A stretch of DNA of 64,000 nucleotides from JAXLQL01 sp046331625 (GTDB lineage: Bacteria; Acidobacteriota; Terriglobia; Bryobacterales; Bryobacteraceae): positions 1 to 64,000 of the forward strand of contig JAXLQL010000018.1 of assembly GCA_046331625.1 (NCBI GenBank), in the 5' to 3' direction. The translations under genes were made by a program, and so were the position numbers. The notes under the pieces are model-generated. The model ran no database searches. It was not told the origin of the DNA and was given only the letters and a program-made list of their open reading frames with translations. Numbering within the stretch: the stretch's first letter is position 1; each line of letters begins with the position of its first letter. Below are positions 1-12,100 of the stretch, piece by piece.

Positions 1-2
1 AG

Positions 3-407
3 CAGCACATCCTGCCCGCGTTGCGCAGCTACTCCCAGACGCTGCATGCGCACGGGAAATTCCTCATGACGCACACAGACGGCGAGAACCGCCGGCTGAT
101 TCCGTTCTACCTCGAGGCTGGCTTCGACATCGCAGACTCGGTTTGTCCGAATCCGATGACTCGCCTCAGCCTCGACCAATACCTGGATGCCTTCTCCGAT
201 CACATCACCGTCTGGGGCGGCATTCCCTCGACGCTGCTGTGTCTCGACAGCACGCCTGAAGAGCAGTTCCGGCGAAGCATCGATGCGTTGATCGAAAAGC
301 ATGGCCACCGCCCGCGCTTCGTGCTCGGCGTCAGCGACATGGTCACCGCCGACGCCGAATGGAGCCGTCTCGAGTACATCACCGAGCGAGTCAACGCGAT
401 CCAATAG
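3..407 (+). CDS. Uroporphyrinogen decarboxylase-like protein, C-terminal part (5' end outside window)
   Basis: The frame is open from the first bases of the window, so this is the last ~134 codons of a longer gene. The fragment has the URO-D/methylcobamide:CoM methyltransferase barrel pattern: a strand followed by HTDGE, then a segment on an acidic residue in a GFD turn with PNP, then VWGGIPS, then a final VLGVSDMV strand and a terminal helix. In this family these elements line the active-site funnel. Members outside haem synthesis are often corrinoid-linked methyl transferases or uncharacterised sugar-cluster enzymes, so the substrate cannot be given. The next gene is convergent. The class call is fairly secure; a role in haem synthesis is not supported by the neighbours. 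Confidence 0.75.
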   Translation, partial: QHILPALRSYSQTLHAHGKFLMTHTDGENRRLIPFYLEAGFDIADSVCPNPMTRLSLDQYLDAFSDHITVWGGIPSTLLCLDSTPEEQFRRSIDALIEKHGHRPRFVLGVSDMVTADAEWSRLEYITERVNAIQ

Positions 408-430
408 TGCGCGGGTTTACGAGCCCTACT

Positions 431-1363
431 CTACCAGGGCATCCCGCGTTTGGTAATCCGCCGCCCGGCGTTTGCCGCCGCTTCGTCGCCCGATCCGATC
501 ATGATCCCTTCCTTCAGATTGGCTTCGATCGTGGGCACGCGCACGCCATCGAGGAAAAACTTCTTGTTCGCTTTCACTGCGGCGAATACCTTTGACCTCA
601 TCTCGAGCATCGCTGGCGGATACGGCTTCGAGTGATCCACGGTCAACTTGAGAGACCACGCCATGTCCCCTGGTCCCCATTCGGCAAACGCGATGCCCGG
701 CACCGCCACCGATCGCGCCACGTTGGCAACGGCGAAGCGATCTTCCACCTTCAAGCCCAGCAGGATCTCGCCCTTGGGATTCAGCGGCCACGTATCGGCC
801 ACCGAGATATATTGTTCGCCGGAAATCCCCCAGATCTGTGACGCATAGCCTTGGCTGCCGCTGCCGCGTGTGCCTTCGCCCAGCCCCTGGGCCGGGGCTT
901 GGAACGGATAGCGCACCGCCTCGACAAACGCGCGCACACCCTCGGGCGACCGCGCATGGCACATCAGGATCCCGTGAACGCCGGTCCCCAACACCTGTTG
1001 AATCATCCACGCGTTGGCGCGCACGGTGTTCTCATCGGAGACGACTACGGGCAGCGTCACGATCACAGCGGGCGTTCGATGGCCGCTCTTGGTGGGCCCT
1101 GCGTCCACCAGTCCCTTCATGAAGGCGCGCAGCGCACTGATGTCGAACGCGCCGTGTTCCATCTCGTAGTTGATGTAGTCAGCCCACGTCTTGGCCATCT
1201 TCTTGCCGTCTTCGTAGCCGCCGCCGCTCGTGGTGGTGTAGTAGGCAGGCTGGCCCTGTTCCAGCAGTTCGATTGCTTTGTTGATGCGCTTCGGCTTGTA
1301 GGGATCCGCAGCCAGCGCCGGGTGAATGTTCGCAAAGAAGAGGACGAGGAATAGTAGGAGCAT
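431..1363 (-). CDS. HpcH/HpaI aldolase-family protein with signal peptide
   Basis: Predicted 310 aa. The start is placed at the ATG at 1363 because it is followed directly by a hydrophobic signal peptide (MLLLFLVLFF, cleavage likely after ALA); an upstream start would run into the GH127 gene. The barrel carries family marks: a GLKVED strand (metal-binding acidic residue) and a late PGIAFAEWGPGDMAWSL segment matching the family's GPxDLxxSLG motif. Known members cleave 2-keto-3-deoxy acids or related 4-hydroxy-2-oxo acids to pyruvate and an aldehyde with a divalent metal. It lies 62 bp after the GH127 gene and is probably the last gene of the receptor-RraA-GH127 operon. An exported aldolase is unusual, because pyruvate would form outside the cytoplasm; the true reaction may differ. 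Confidence 0.8.
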   Translation of the reverse strand: MLLLFLVLFFANIHPALAADPYKPKRINKAIELLEQGQPAYYTTTSGGGYEDGKKMAKTWADYINYEMEHGAFDISALRAFMKGLVDAGPTKSGHRTPAVIVTLPVVVSDENTVRANAWMIQQVLGTGVHGILMCHARSPEGVRAFVEAVRYPFQAPAQGLGEGTRGSGSQGYASQIWGISGEQYISVADTWPLNPKGEILLGLKVEDRFAVANVARSVAVPGIAFAEWGPGDMAWSLKLTVDHSKPYPPAMLEMRSKVFAAVKANKKFFLDGVRVPTIEANLKEGIMIGSGDEAAANAGRRITKRGMPW

Positions 1364-1425
1364 AAGTGTCTCGCGGTTCGATTCTACATCACTCGAGCCG
1401 GGAGCATTGCCGTGGATTGAGCGCT

Positions 1426-3381
<1,956 letters not shown>

Positions 3382-3483
3382 GACGTCAATCTCCCTTCAC
3401 TGCTGGTATTTCGGCCGCGCCGGGGCTACGGCTCCGAACGAGCCGGGTGCCCACAGCGATGGATTCGAATGCGGCAGGCGCCG

Positions 3484-4407
3484 CTATTGCTTCTTGCGTT
3501 GCGCCGGCTGACGGTAGCGCTTGACGTACTCGTCCCAAAGGCGTGGCTCGATGCGCGGCTTCAGATAGTCTTCGTATTCCTTGATGAGCGCTGGATCCGT
3601 GGGCCGCCCGTAGATCTCTGTCGACTTGTACTTGCCTTCGTCGAACTTCCGCTTGGTCCACTCGTCGTGAACGTGAGTGATCTCGGCCTCGTCGACGATC
3701 TCCTGGAGAAGGTGCGGCGGGATGAAAAAGACGCCCTCGCGATCGCCGAAGACGACGTCGCCCGGCATGACCGTCACGTGGCCGATGCGGACAGGCACGT
3801 TGATGCCGGCGACCATCACTTCGCGAATCGCCGCTGGCACAGCGCCGCGGTAGTATCCGCCCATGCCAAAGGGCTGGATTCCGTTCAGGTCGCGGATGGC
3901 GCCGTCGATGACGAAACCGGCGCCCGTGGTCTTCCAAACGTAGTAGGCAAGGTTGTCGCCGACAATGCCGCCGGCATTGAGGTTTCCGAAGGCATCGACG
4001 ACGAACACATCTCCCTTTTGCAGCATGTCGAGCGCGGTCTGGTGAGAGAGCCGGCCGCCGCCGTGCTTTTCTCGCCATTCTTTTTGATCGACGTCGCTGA
4101 TGTCGGGCCGGGTGGGGAGCAACTGCAGAGTGAACGCCCGGCCGATGAGGTTCTTGCCCGGGTTGAGAATCTTGAAGCCATCCGCGTATTGATTCGGATA
4201 GCCTTTGCGAATGATGCCGAGCACTTCTTCCGAGGACATGGCCTCGAGTTTCTTGAGAAGGGCGTCGGGTACTTTGGGCCGGCCGTCCTCGAAGCGCTCA
4301 AAAGGATTCTGCGAGGTGTACTTGGTCATCTGCTCGCGCGAGAGCGAGTGCATCTGCGCGGCAACGGGAATCAAGACTGTGAGGGTGTATGCAAGATAGC
4401 GGAACAT
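3484..4407 (-). CDS. RraA-like (HMG/CHA aldolase fold) protein with N-terminal signal/anchor
   Basis: Predicted 307 aa. The RraA fold is recognisable: VVDAFGNLNAGGIVGDNLA (the glycine-rich substrate loop), GAIRDLNGI (the conserved Arg and Asp used for oxo-acid and Mg binding in HMG/CHA aldolases), and GDREGVFFIP near the C-terminus. The family includes 4-hydroxy-4-methyl-2-oxoglutarate aldolases and RNase E regulators; the intact R-D pair favours an enzyme. Two features differ from cytosolic RraA proteins: a hydrophobic leader (MFRYLAYTLTVLIPVAAQ) and about 100 extra residues before the core, with a charged tail after it. It starts 12 bp after the receptor stop codon, so co-transcription is likely. 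The name demethylmenaquinone methyltransferase often given to this family is not meant here. Confidence 0.8.
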   Translation of the reverse strand: MFRYLAYTLTVLIPVAAQMHSLSREQMTKYTSQNPFERFEDGRPKVPDALLKKLEAMSSEEVLGIIRKGYPNQYADGFKILNPGKNLIGRAFTLQLLPTRPDISDVDQKEWREKHGGGRLSHQTALDMLQKGDVFVVDAFGNLNAGGIVGDNLAYYVWKTTGAGFVIDGAIRDLNGIQPFGMGGYYRGAVPAAIREVMVAGINVPVRIGHVTVMPGDVVFGDREGVFFIPPHLLQEIVDEAEITHVHDEWTKRKFDEGKYKSTEIYGRPTDPALIKEYEDYLKPRIEPRLWDEYVKRYRQPAQRKKQ

Positions 4408-4419
4408 GGATGTCTTTGA

Positions 4420-7400
4420 TTAGAACAAATATTTGAGCGCGAATTGCAGCTGGCGCATCGTCTTGGCCGAAGTGATGACGCCGAACGAACCCGGATTGCG
4501 AGCGTCCGAACTCGGAGCGTTCCAGTTGGGGTGGTTCGCGGTGTTGAAGGTCTCGAAGCGGAAGTTGAGCGTATGCCCCTCCACAATGCGGATGTTGCGG
4601 GCGAGTGAAACATCGCCTTGCCGGGTACCGGGGCGGAAGAGCGTGTTGCGGCCCATGTTGCCGGGGCGGTAGCTCAACGCGGGATTGGTGACGTCGATGG
4701 CGGCGATGTTCCAGAACTTGTTCTGCGAGCGATCCGAAGGGACCGGGCTGATGCCGGTGGCGTCTGGCTGATTGCCGAGGGTGTTCAAGGCGGCGGTGTC
4801 TCCGAGTTGGGCGACGTTGACGGGTGCGCCATCGGCGAAGGTGACGATTCCTCCCAACTGCCATCCACCGGCGATATGAGAGAGAACTCCTTCCTTCAAC
4901 AGGGTCTTGCCGGAACCGAACGGCAACTCGTAGACAAAGGAGCCCACGAAACGGCGGCCCACCTGGAACTGCGACAGGCCACGCTCTGCGCGGAGGTTGT
5001 AGCTGTTGACGGGCCAGAGCGTGTCGCCGGAATTGGTGCGAATGGCGCTGCCGCCGTCGATCGCTTTTGACCACGTGTAGCCGAGCATGTACGTCAAGCC
5101 ACGGTGAAAACGTTGCGTCAGCTTGGCGCTGAAGGCGTGGTAGCTGGCGGAGTCGACGCCATCCACCATCTGGAGACGGCCGTAGGCGGGCCACGGAGTG
5201 CGCTGGGCGACGGAGCGCGTATCAGCCGGTCCGGTCTTGAGGATCGGCTGGTTATAGACACGAAAGCGGGGCAACCGATTGCCGGAGCTTCCCTGATATC
5301 CGGTTTCGAGAACGAGATTCGAAGAGAGCTCGCGCTGAATGTTGAACAGCCATTGGTAGACGAGAGGTGTGCGCAAATTCTGGCTGTTGGCGAGCACCTG
5401 CGGCGTGGCGAGGCAAGGTCCGGACCAGCCGGTGCAAGATGCGCTGGCGCGCGCGGAAGCCCACGGGTCACTGAGGTTCGCGTTGCGGCGCTCGATGTTG
5501 GTGATCAGCAGGTCGCGGCCGCCTTGGTTGCGAGCCATGTCGAAGGTGGGGTTGCCGCTGTCCTGTACGTAGAACATTCCCGCGCCCGTACGGAAGGTCC
5601 AACGGTTGGTGGGGCTGTAAGAGAGCCCGAGGCGCGGGGCGACGTTGTTGTTATCTGCATTGACGAGAGCGCGGCCCATGTACTGGTCGCCTGCCTGGAC
5701 CGCTTGGCCGTTGGCGAAGCGGAAGTTGAAACCTTCATAGAAATCGCCAGCTCCGGGGCGCGTGATGATGGGCGGGTGGGAGCCCTCGAGGAAGCCGTTG
5801 GGGCCGACTCCGGAATCGAACAACTGAATGTTCATAATGCCGCGATATTTGTCGGTCCAAGGGCGGGGATTCTCATAGCGGACACCGATATTCAGTGTGA
5901 GGCGGCTAGTCACCTTCCAGTCGTCCTGTATGTAGGTGTAGTAGGAAGTGCGGCGCAGCATGGCGTTCGCCATGGCTAGGATGCGCGCTGCGGTGGAGGT
6001 CTCGCCGAGCATGAAGTCGGCGAAGATGAATCCGGTGGCGCCGCGGTTCGCCGGGTTGAAGGTGGCTTGCCCGTCAAAGAGGAACTCGCCCGTGGCTTTC
6101 TGGTTGCCGTATTGGTTGTAGCGGTCACGGCGGATCTCGCCGCCCACTTTGATGGAGTGGTGGCCGCGGACGATGGAGAGGTTATCCATGAACTGGAAGC
6201 TGTTGTTGCGGGTGACCCAGGGCGTGACGCCACCGAACGAGCTGATGCCGCCGCCGAGTCCGATGGCGGGGACGCCGTAGGCGAGCGGGCTGGGCGCGAA
6301 TAGGCCGGGGATGCTCAGATCGCCCTGGATGTTGCGCTGGTTGGCGAAGTAGCCGACGAAGTCATTGTTGAACTGGTTCCAGGAGCCGCGCGCTTCGTTC
6401 ACCAACGCGGAGCTGAGAATGCGCGTGTTCGAAATCATCGCCTGGCGGACGAGAGTCAGCGTTTGTGTGGAATCGGAGAGAACGGCGGAACCGTTGAGTA
6501 ACGAGTCGTCTCCCCAACTGAAGCGGCCGAACCAACTGCTCTTGTTGCTTTCGTTCCAGTCGATGCGTTGGTTGAATTGGGTGGTGTCGACGGTGGATCG
6601 GGCATTACGGCTATAGTTGGCGGCGAGGTTGTTGCCAGGGACGGTGGGCGCGGGGAAAAACTCGAGCAAGCGCACGGAGGCGCCGCTGAGACGACCTCGC
6701 GGAACCACGTTGCCCGCGAAGGGCGTCGCGCCGATCGCGTTGCCGGCGTCGTTGAACGTGCGCGAGAGCGGATCGAAAATGGCCCGGCTTTGTCCGGAGA
6801 AGTCGCCGTTGCGCATGTCGGCGGTGGCGACGCTGGTGCGCAGGAAGTTGGTGGTGCGGTCGCGATTCTGCTCGAAGTTCGACATGAAGAAGAGACGGTC
6901 CTGGCCGCGGAAGACTTTCGGGATCGTGAGTGGACCGGCGAGCGTGAATCCGTATTGGTTGCGGCGGAAGGGATTCTTCTGACCCTGAGACTGGAGCCAC
7001 TGCCGTGCGTCGAGCGAGGAGTTGCGGAGGAATTCGAAAGCAGCGCCGTGATACTGATTGGTGCCTGAGCGAGTGGTGACGTTGATCTGCGATGCGCCGC
7101 GGCCGAACTCGGCGGAGTAGATGCCGGTTTGAACCTTGAACTCCTGCAGCGCGTCGACGGAGGGCTGGATGATGTAGGAGTTGAAGTTGGGATCGGTGTT
7201 TTCGACGCCATCGAGCGTGTAGCGGTTATATTCCAGGCGCTGGCCGGCGATGGAGAGAGAGGTCTGGCTGCGCGCGCCGCCTTGCAAGCCCGATCCGCCG
7301 CCGGCTCCGCCTTCGGTGGTGACGTTGGGGCTCAGGGTGACGAGTTGGAGGTAGTTGCGGCCGTTGAGAGGCAGGTCGACAATGCGGCGATTCTCGATGA

Positions 7401-7800
7401 CCGTGCCGAGCGCGGAGGTTTCGGTGTTGAGAAGCGGAGCTCCGCCACTGACCTCGACCTGCTGCGAGACTTCGCCGACCTCCATTGCGAAATCGATGCG
7501 GGCTACGGCGCCGACCTGCAGCACGATGCCCTTGCGAGTTGCCGCCTTGAAGCCGCCGATTTCGACGCGGAGATCGTAGGTGCCGGGGACCAGATAGGGG
7601 AGCGAGTAGTTGCCGGTTTCGTTGGTGACGGCGCTCCGGGTCTGGTTGGTGTCGGTGTTGCGGATGGTCACAGCGGCGCCGACCATCACGGCGCCGGTGG
7701 GGTCAGTGACGGCGCCGGTGATTTCGGCGAAGTTCTGGGCGCGGAGGGAGAGCGCGCAGACGAGCGCCACGGGAAGAAGGGTCAAGAGCGATCGGGGCAT
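4420..7800 (-). CDS. Oar-like TonB-dependent receptor with carboxypeptidase-regulatory N-domain
   Basis: Predicted 1126 aa. The ATG at 7800 has a GAGG Shine-Dalgarno about 6 nt upstream and is followed by a signal peptide (SLLTLLPVALVCALSLRAQ). Residues ~25-105 form an Ig-like carboxypeptidase-regulatory domain (ITGAVTDPTGA ... YSLPYLVPGTYDLRV). A plug follows (DLPLNGRNYLQLVTLSPNV; FKVQTGIYSAEFGR), then a long outer-membrane barrel rich in aromatic/NR strand ends, finishing LKYLF, the usual terminal aromatic signal. It should import or bind a large oligomer across the outer membrane with TonB energy. No clear TonB box was identified. It heads the RraA-GH127-aldolase gene set, which suggests an arabinose-containing oligosaccharide as cargo; this is inference from context. 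Confidence 0.9.
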   Translation of the reverse strand: MPRSLLTLLPVALVCALSLRAQNFAEITGAVTDPTGAVMVGAAVTIRNTDTNQTRSAVTNETGNYSLPYLVPGTYDLRVEIGGFKAATRKGIVLQVGAVARIDFAMEVGEVSQQVEVSGGAPLLNTETSALGTVIENRRIVDLPLNGRNYLQLVTLSPNVTTEGGAGGGSGLQGGARSQTSLSIAGQRLEYNRYTLDGVENTDPNFNSYIIQPSVDALQEFKVQTGIYSAEFGRGASQINVTTRSGTNQYHGAAFEFLRNSSLDARQWLQSQGQKNPFRRNQYGFTLAGPLTIPKVFRGQDRLFFMSNFEQNRDRTTNFLRTSVATADMRNGDFSGQSRAIFDPLSRTFNDAGNAIGATPFAGNVVPRGRLSGASVRLLEFFPAPTVPGNNLAANYSRNARSTVDTTQFNQRIDWNESNKSSWFGRFSWGDDSLLNGSAVLSDSTQTLTLVRQAMISNTRILSSALVNEARGSWNQFNNDFVGYFANQRNIQGDLSIPGLFAPSPLAYGVPAIGLGGGISSFGGVTPWVTRNNSFQFMDNLSIVRGHHSIKVGGEIRRDRYNQYGNQKATGEFLFDGQATFNPANRGATGFIFADFMLGETSTAARILAMANAMLRRTSYYTYIQDDWKVTSRLTLNIGVRYENPRPWTDKYRGIMNIQLFDSGVGPNGFLEGSHPPIITRPGAGDFYEGFNFRFANGQAVQAGDQYMGRALVNADNNNVAPRLGLSYSPTNRWTFRTGAGMFYVQDSGNPTFDMARNQGGRDLLITNIERRNANLSDPWASARASASCTGWSGPCLATPQVLANSQNLRTPLVYQWLFNIQRELSSNLVLETGYQGSSGNRLPRFRVYNQPILKTGPADTRSVAQRTPWPAYGRLQMVDGVDSASYHAFSAKLTQRFHRGLTYMLGYTWSKAIDGGSAIRTNSGDTLWPVNSYNLRAERGLSQFQVGRRFVGSFVYELPFGSGKTLLKEGVLSHIAGGWQLGGIVTFADGAPVNVAQLGDTAALNTLGNQPDATGISPVPSDRSQNKFWNIAAIDVTNPALSYRPGNMGRNTLFRPGTRQGDVSLARNIRIVEGHTLNFRFETFNTANHPNWNAPSSDARNPGSFGVITSAKTMRQLQFALKYLF

Positions 7801-8139
7801 GGGGACCTCACAAAGTTGTGTCTGGGCGGAGCTTATCAAAGCGGGGGGCGGAGTGCAATGCAGTGTCAAGGCAAAGTAGAAATGTCCGGTTTGGGCAGGC
7901 CGGCCTGAGACTGACTGTAGGCTGCACATGCGTGAACAACGTAATCGCCGCAGCGACGAAGTGAAGCGGAACCGGAGACGACTGGGCGTGAGCTGGCACA
8001 GGCGCGGGTCCTGCAAGAGCTATTCGATCGCGTTCTTCTGGCACAAGGGGGCCTCAAGCGGCCGAAGGGGCGTCGCCAGGGTTTGGGCTGGCCTTGGCTG
8101 TCGAGCGCCACATTTCTGGGCGGATCCCGGTGAGGGGCA
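7801..8139. other. Intergenic region upstream of the first receptor gene
   Basis: These 339 bases between the receptor start (7800) and the nuclease stop (8140) hold no frame that looks like a protein. The part next to 7800 should contain the receptor promoter, reading on the minus strand, but no convincing -35/-10 pair stands out beyond the GAGG ribosome site. No hairpin with a T-tract was seen that would end the upstream nuclease transcript. Confidence 0.5.
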
Positions 8140-8868
8140 TCAATCACCTGGAGGACGAAGTGGTGAAGGTGTTCCGGGTGATGGGACGGTCCCGTGCATC
8201 AGGAAGCGGAGGCCAGTACGGCGCTCCACTTCGGATAAGGAGCAGAAGAAGGCGCTGAGCGCTTGGACTGGGTTGCCGGAGTTGGGAAGGATGGCGGCGA
8301 GTACAGTCCGGGTAGCGCCGCGTGCGATGACGGCAACCTTGTAGAGCTCGCAGGGGACGGCGACGGCATTGTCGCCGATGCGAGGAGAGTCCGGGCAGAA
8401 GACGGGTCCGGTGAAGACGAGGACGATGTCTGCCGTGGCGGTGAGGCGGCGGATTTCGTTTTCGAGGGCGCGCCACCTTCCGGAGTTGAGTTTTGGGTCC
8501 TGAGGAACCACGTTCGATAGCTGGAAGGATTCGCGGAGGGCATGTTCGTTCCAGGCGAGGTCGGCCGCGGGGACCCTGTGGCCACGGGAGAATCCGGAGT
8601 TGCGGTAATCGGAGAGTGCTGCGCCGGGGTGGGCGAGGTTCGGATCGCGGCGGAAGCCCTTGGGGCGAGGTGCACTGCCGTGGAGGCGATCGGGAGTGAG
8701 TTCGTAGGCGGTCCAGAGCGGGACGCGAAGCGAGGCGCTGTGACAGAGAACGAAGGCGGTGCGGACGGCGAGTTCCTGGTCCGGAGCGGAACAGGCGGGT
8801 AGGGAGGAGGGGTCCGGCCCGGCGAGGAGCGGGATCGCGAGGAGGAGGAGAGTCGCGGCTCGGCGCAT
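8140..8868 (-). CDS. Secreted DNA/RNA non-specific endonuclease (NUC1/EndoG-like), altered DRGH motif
   Basis: Predicted 242 aa from the ATG at 8868, chosen because it begins a compact signal peptide (MRRAATLLLLAIPLLAG); an ATG 18 nt upstream is possible. The beta-beta-alpha-metal nuclease core is seen as SGFSRGHRVPAADL, followed by ESFQLSNVVPQDPKLNSGRWRALEN, which supplies the metal-binding Asn and the conserved W..LE. The catalytic His of the D-R-G-H motif is present, but the Asp is Ser. Four cysteines suggest disulphides outside the cytoplasm. Known members degrade DNA and RNA for nutrition or defence. It is ~240 bp downstream of the second receptor on the same strand, with a perfect 12-bp palindrome in between. 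Confidence 0.85.
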   Translation of the reverse strand: MRRAATLLLLAIPLLAGPDPSSLPACSAPDQELAVRTAFVLCHSASLRVPLWTAYELTPDRLHGSAPRPKGFRRDPNLAHPGAALSDYRNSGFSRGHRVPAADLAWNEHALRESFQLSNVVPQDPKLNSGRWRALENEIRRLTATADIVLVFTGPVFCPDSPRIGDNAVAVPCELYKVAVIARGATRTVLAAILPNSGNPVQALSAFFCSLSEVERRTGLRFLMHGTVPSPGTPSPLRPPGD

Positions 8869-8889
8869 ACGTACATCTATCGGCACGTT

Positions 8890-8917
8890 TCAAACATTTC
8901 TGTAGAGAAATGTTTGA
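8890..8917. promoter_or_regulatory. Perfect 12-bp palindrome (TCAAACATTTCT-GTAG-AGAAATGTTTGA)
   Basis: Two perfect 12-base arms are separated by GTAG, 21 bp upstream of the nuclease start codon and downstream of the receptor stop codon. It is strikingly AT-rich against the local GC-rich background. No T-run follows on the minus strand (AACGTG comes next), so an operator or mRNA stem for the nuclease gene is more likely than an intrinsic terminator. The binding protein is unknown. Confidence 0.55.
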
Positions 8918-9105
8918 TTTGATCCGGGAAAATGGCGGCGGGGCGGGCGGGTCGCGGCGGAACGGTCTCGCGGCGGAGTGCAGCGGGTTGAAATTGAAGT
9001 GCGGCGGCGCGGTTCGAGCAATTGCAGGCCGAGCACCGGCGCCGGTTCAGTTTTCGGTGGAAGGCGCTCGAAGGCCAAGCCACGTGATCCGCCCAGGGGT
9101 GCGGA

Positions 9106-12100
9106 TCAGAAGATCAGCTTCAGCCCAAACTGAATCTGCCGCGGCGGCGTGGTCAGCGTGGTAATCAATCCCGCCGATGCGTTGCTCACGAAGTTCGGTG
9201 CAGCCGCAGTGCCGGCATTGGTGAACACGGTTGCGTTGGGCGTGCCGAAGTTGGCGTGATTCGTCAGGTTGAAGAACTCCGCTCGAAACTGCAGAGTGAG
9301 CCGCTCGCTGACCGCTGCATTCTTGAAGAGCGAAACATCCGCGTTGGCCAAGCCCGGACCTTCATAGACGCCTCGACCCAGGTTCCCGTACGTTCCCGCG
9401 GCGGGAACCACGAACGCGTTCGGGTTGAACCACTGGTTCGGACTGCGCGTCAGCACCGCACTATTGAATGCGGGATTGAGCGACGGCCGGTCCGGATTGC
9501 GCGTGTCCCCATCGCCGGACCGGTTGGCGCCGATCAGCGGCGTTACGGGAAAACCGCTCAGCAGCGTCACGATTCCGTTCAGTTGCCAGCCGCCGATCAG
9601 CTTCTCGCCGAGTCCGGTCGCGTTCGCCGCCCATCGCCTTCCCCGGCCGAAAGGCAGTTCATAGCGCGCGGAGATGCTTACCTGCGAAGTGGCGTTCAGG
9701 GCGGACTTGCCCCAGTCTCGGCGGAGGTCGTTCCGGTCCATCACCATCTGGGCCTGGTTCTGCGCTTGGGCGCCCGTGAGGCTCGAATTCATGTCGAGGT
9801 TCTTCGCCCACGTGTAGTTCGCGCGGAACTGCAGTCCGCGCGTCAGCCGCTGCGAAACCTGTAACTGCAACGCATTGTAACTGCTGTTGGCCTGGCTGAA
9901 CCAGAAGAATCCCGCTCCCAGATACGGGTTGGGACGCGATCCAACCGGGATGTACTGCGCACCTCGCGCGACCCGGCTCTGGCTCCCCGCCGCCGTAGCG
10001 ATTCCGCCCGCGAGGCAACCCGCATCGCTCGAGCAGATTCGCGCCGGGATGGTGTTGGGATCGATGCTGAGCAATCCGTGGTAGCCGAACGATCCAGCGT
10101 AGGCGGCACTCAAGGCTGTGGCCGGCCCGAGTTGCTGCTCGATCGTCAAGTTCCATGACTGCACGGCGGGTGTCTTCGCGTCGGCTTGCACACCTTGCGG
10201 GGCGAAGGTGGAGCAAGGCGCGGGCACTCCTGGACCGCAGGCCGGCGGAATCGGGGTTCCGGGAACGATGGGAACGATCGACGACAACGAACCCGTGGAG
10301 GTCAGCGCCGAGTTATGGGGCGGCAGCGAGTTCAACAGAAAACTCAAATCGTCGATCAGGGAATAGTAGGTTCCGAAGCCGGTGCGGAGCGCGGTTTTGC
10401 CGTTTCCGAACACATCCCAGGCCAAGGCAACCCTCGGCCCGAACAATCGCTTGGCGGTGTTCTTCGTGAATGCGGAGGAGCCGGTGCGCGGTGTGGTAAT
10501 CAACACGCCGTCAGAATCGGTGATCCAGTTCGATGCCCTCGAGGCCACCTCATTCCAGCCGGTGGTGAACTCGTGGCGCAAGCCCAACGAGAACGTGAGA
10601 TTCGGGTGAAGCTTGATGTTGTCTTGAACATACCAGGCGCCGAAGAGACTTCTCCAACCGAGGGTGCTCGCGCTGGGCACTACCTGAAACGTACTCACGG
10701 TTCCCTGCAGGAATGTGGTGAGACCGGTGAAGGTGGCTTGGCCGAGCTGGCGCGAGGCGGAGTTCTCGTTGTCGCGCACGCGCTGGAACCAGACGCCGGC
10801 CGTGATCTGGTGAGCTCGCAGGTTGGCCTGCAGATGGTCCGTGTAGGTAAACAGGTTGCGCCGGTTCCACACGCCGGCGGCATTGTTCGGTCCAGCAGAG
10901 GTGATGCCGGAAAGCCCCGTCGTAGTCACGCCGCCGCTCACTACGATTCCTCCCGGTCCGGAGCCGGCAACGAAAGCCAGCTCAGGAGGAAACGACGCCA
11001 GCAGAGCCGAATCGAGATTGAATCCGGCGCGGGAAAACCCAGCGCGAAAGTCATTCAGCACGCGCGGAGAGAAGACATGCGTTTCCGAGACGCTGGCTAC
11101 CTGCATGCGGAGCTTGCTGGCGGAAGCAAACAGCGGATCCGGCAAAGGGATGAGACTGTTGCCGCCATCGATGGTGTACATCGCCGATAGAGAATCCCGC
11201 TTGCGGAAGTAGTCGGCGCGCATCGTGCCGAAGTCTTCGCGGATACTCTGCTGGGGAGTGTTGTAGGAAAGCGCGGTTCCGCTCGGCGCCCCGTTCGAAA
11301 GCAACAGCGGGCCGTTCGGCTGCGGCCAGAACGCCATGTACTGGAGCATGCGGGGGTTGAGGTTCGGGACCGGTGCATAGACGCCCGACGCGTTGGGGAG
11401 CAGTCCGCGCCGAGCCTGCGCGTCTGGGACCACGCTCACGCTACTCTGCGTCAGCGCCTGCCGAAACCCCTCGTAGTTGCCGAAGAGAAAAACCGAGTTC
11501 TTTACCAGCGGACCGCCAAGCGATCCACCGAACTGGTTCTGCCGGAATGGCGGCGGCGATGTCGTCTGCGCGAAGAAGCTGCGTGCATCCAGCGCATTGT
11601 TTCGAAGGAATTCGAACAAGGCGCCGTGGAGCGAGTTGGTACCCGACTGCGTAACCACGCTGACCTGCGCGCCCGGACGTTTGCCGTACTCGGCGCTGTA
11701 GGTGCCGGTCTGGACATTGAATTCGCGAACCGCGTCGATGCCCAGCAGGTTTCCACTGACGCCACCCGGGGTGATGGCGAGTTGGCTCGATCCGGTGTAC
11801 TCGATGCCGTTGAGCAACACGATATTGTCCATAGGGCGCCGCCCAGACACCGAGAACGTGTTCCCGTTGCTGGTGCTGGTGTTGGCGCTCTTGAGACCGT
11901 AGTTGATGACCCCCGGATTGAGCGCCATCAGGTTGTCGAAGCTGCGCCCATTCAAGGGCAGATCTTTCACCTCACGCTCGCCCACCAGCCCGGTCACCGA
12001 AGAAGTAGTGGTGTTGACGATGGGCGCATCACCGGAGACCGTCACTTGCTGCACAACTTCTCCCACTTCGAGCTGTAGGTTAACCACCGCGGCCTGACCG

